Below, piece by piece: positions 7,084-7,102 of a DNA stretch of 7,102 nucleotides. Source of the stretch: Muribaculaceae bacterium (GTDB lineage: Bacteria; Bacteroidota; Bacteroidia; Bacteroidales; Muribaculaceae); NCBI GenBank assembly GCA_029059965.1, contig JAIDUY010000031.1:1-7102 (forward strand), read 5' to 3'. A model generated the notes under the pieces. The model saw nothing but the letters and a program-made list of their open reading frames with translations. It was not told the origin of the DNA and ran no database searches. Made by a program: the position numbers and the translations under genes. Within the stretch, counting starts at the first letter, position 1, and every line of letters begins with the position of its first letter.

Positions 7084-7102
7084 CTGTCTCTTATTCACAT
7101 AT
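7084..7102. other. Probable Tn5/Nextera mosaic-end adapter remnant
   Basis: The last 19 bases, ctgtctcttattcacatat, match the Tn5 mosaic end used in tagmentation libraries (CTGTCTCTTATACACATCT) at 17 of 19 positions, with mismatches at positions 12 and 18. The match is in register with the very end of the sequence, and it creates a stop codon in the amylase frame, which is otherwise open. Residual adapter is the simplest explanation; these bases should not be read as genome. Confidence 0.85.

Noticed and set aside
6778..7098. A - strand frame starting with MNKRQHLV over the amylase fragment
   Set aside because: It begins inside the adapter-like end and is Arg/His-rich. The neighbouring frame has the amylase C-terminal pattern.

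Overview
The window looks like a contig fragment from a Bacteroidota genome, most likely Bacteroidales. The reasons are a SusB-type GH97 alpha-glucosidase directly behind an alpha-amylase (the susA-susB order of Bacteroides starch loci) and the absence of Shine-Dalgarno sequences before the internal starts, which is usual in this phylum. The first and last genes are both cut by the window edges. No tRNA, rRNA, CRISPR array, insertion sequence or integrase was seen.

Left part (1-4559, + strand, AT-richer): three tightly packed genes, with gaps of 1 bp and 8 bp, that read as one operon. In order they encode (i) an Hsp70/actin-fold ATPase with an extra N-terminal region, its 5' end lying outside the window; (ii) a MotA/TolQ/ExbB-type inner-membrane channel protein with a cytoplasmic helical tail of about 370 residues; (iii) a MotB/ZorB-type protein with one transmembrane helix carrying an Asp and a C-terminal OmpA-like peptidoglycan-binding domain. 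Genes ii and iii have the architecture of the ZorA-ZorB ion-driven motor of Zorya anti-phage systems. The known Zorya effectors (ZorC, ZorD, ZorE) are not visible; the Hsp70-like ATPase stands beside the motor instead. The inference is an envelope-anchored, ion-powered complex that senses or acts at the cell wall and passes a signal through the long tail to a cytosolic ATPase. It is a candidate Zorya-like defence system, but the function is not proven by this sequence.

Middle (4560-4654): a 95-bp convergent intergenic region. It holds a strong GC-rich stem-loop whose U-rich side faces the - strand operon, and weaker overlapping stems at the end of the + operon. Base composition changes sharply here.

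Right part (4655-7083, - strand, GC-rich): a starch/malto-oligosaccharide operon, with the 3' end of an alpha-amylase family gene followed 28 bp later by a complete GH97 inverting alpha-glucosidase of the SusB type with a signal peptide and all main catalytic glutamates. No susC/susD follows it.

The last 19 bases (7084-7102) match the Tn5/Nextera mosaic-end adapter at 17 of 19 positions and put a stop codon into the amylase frame. They are most likely library adapter left on the end of the contig rather than genomic DNA.
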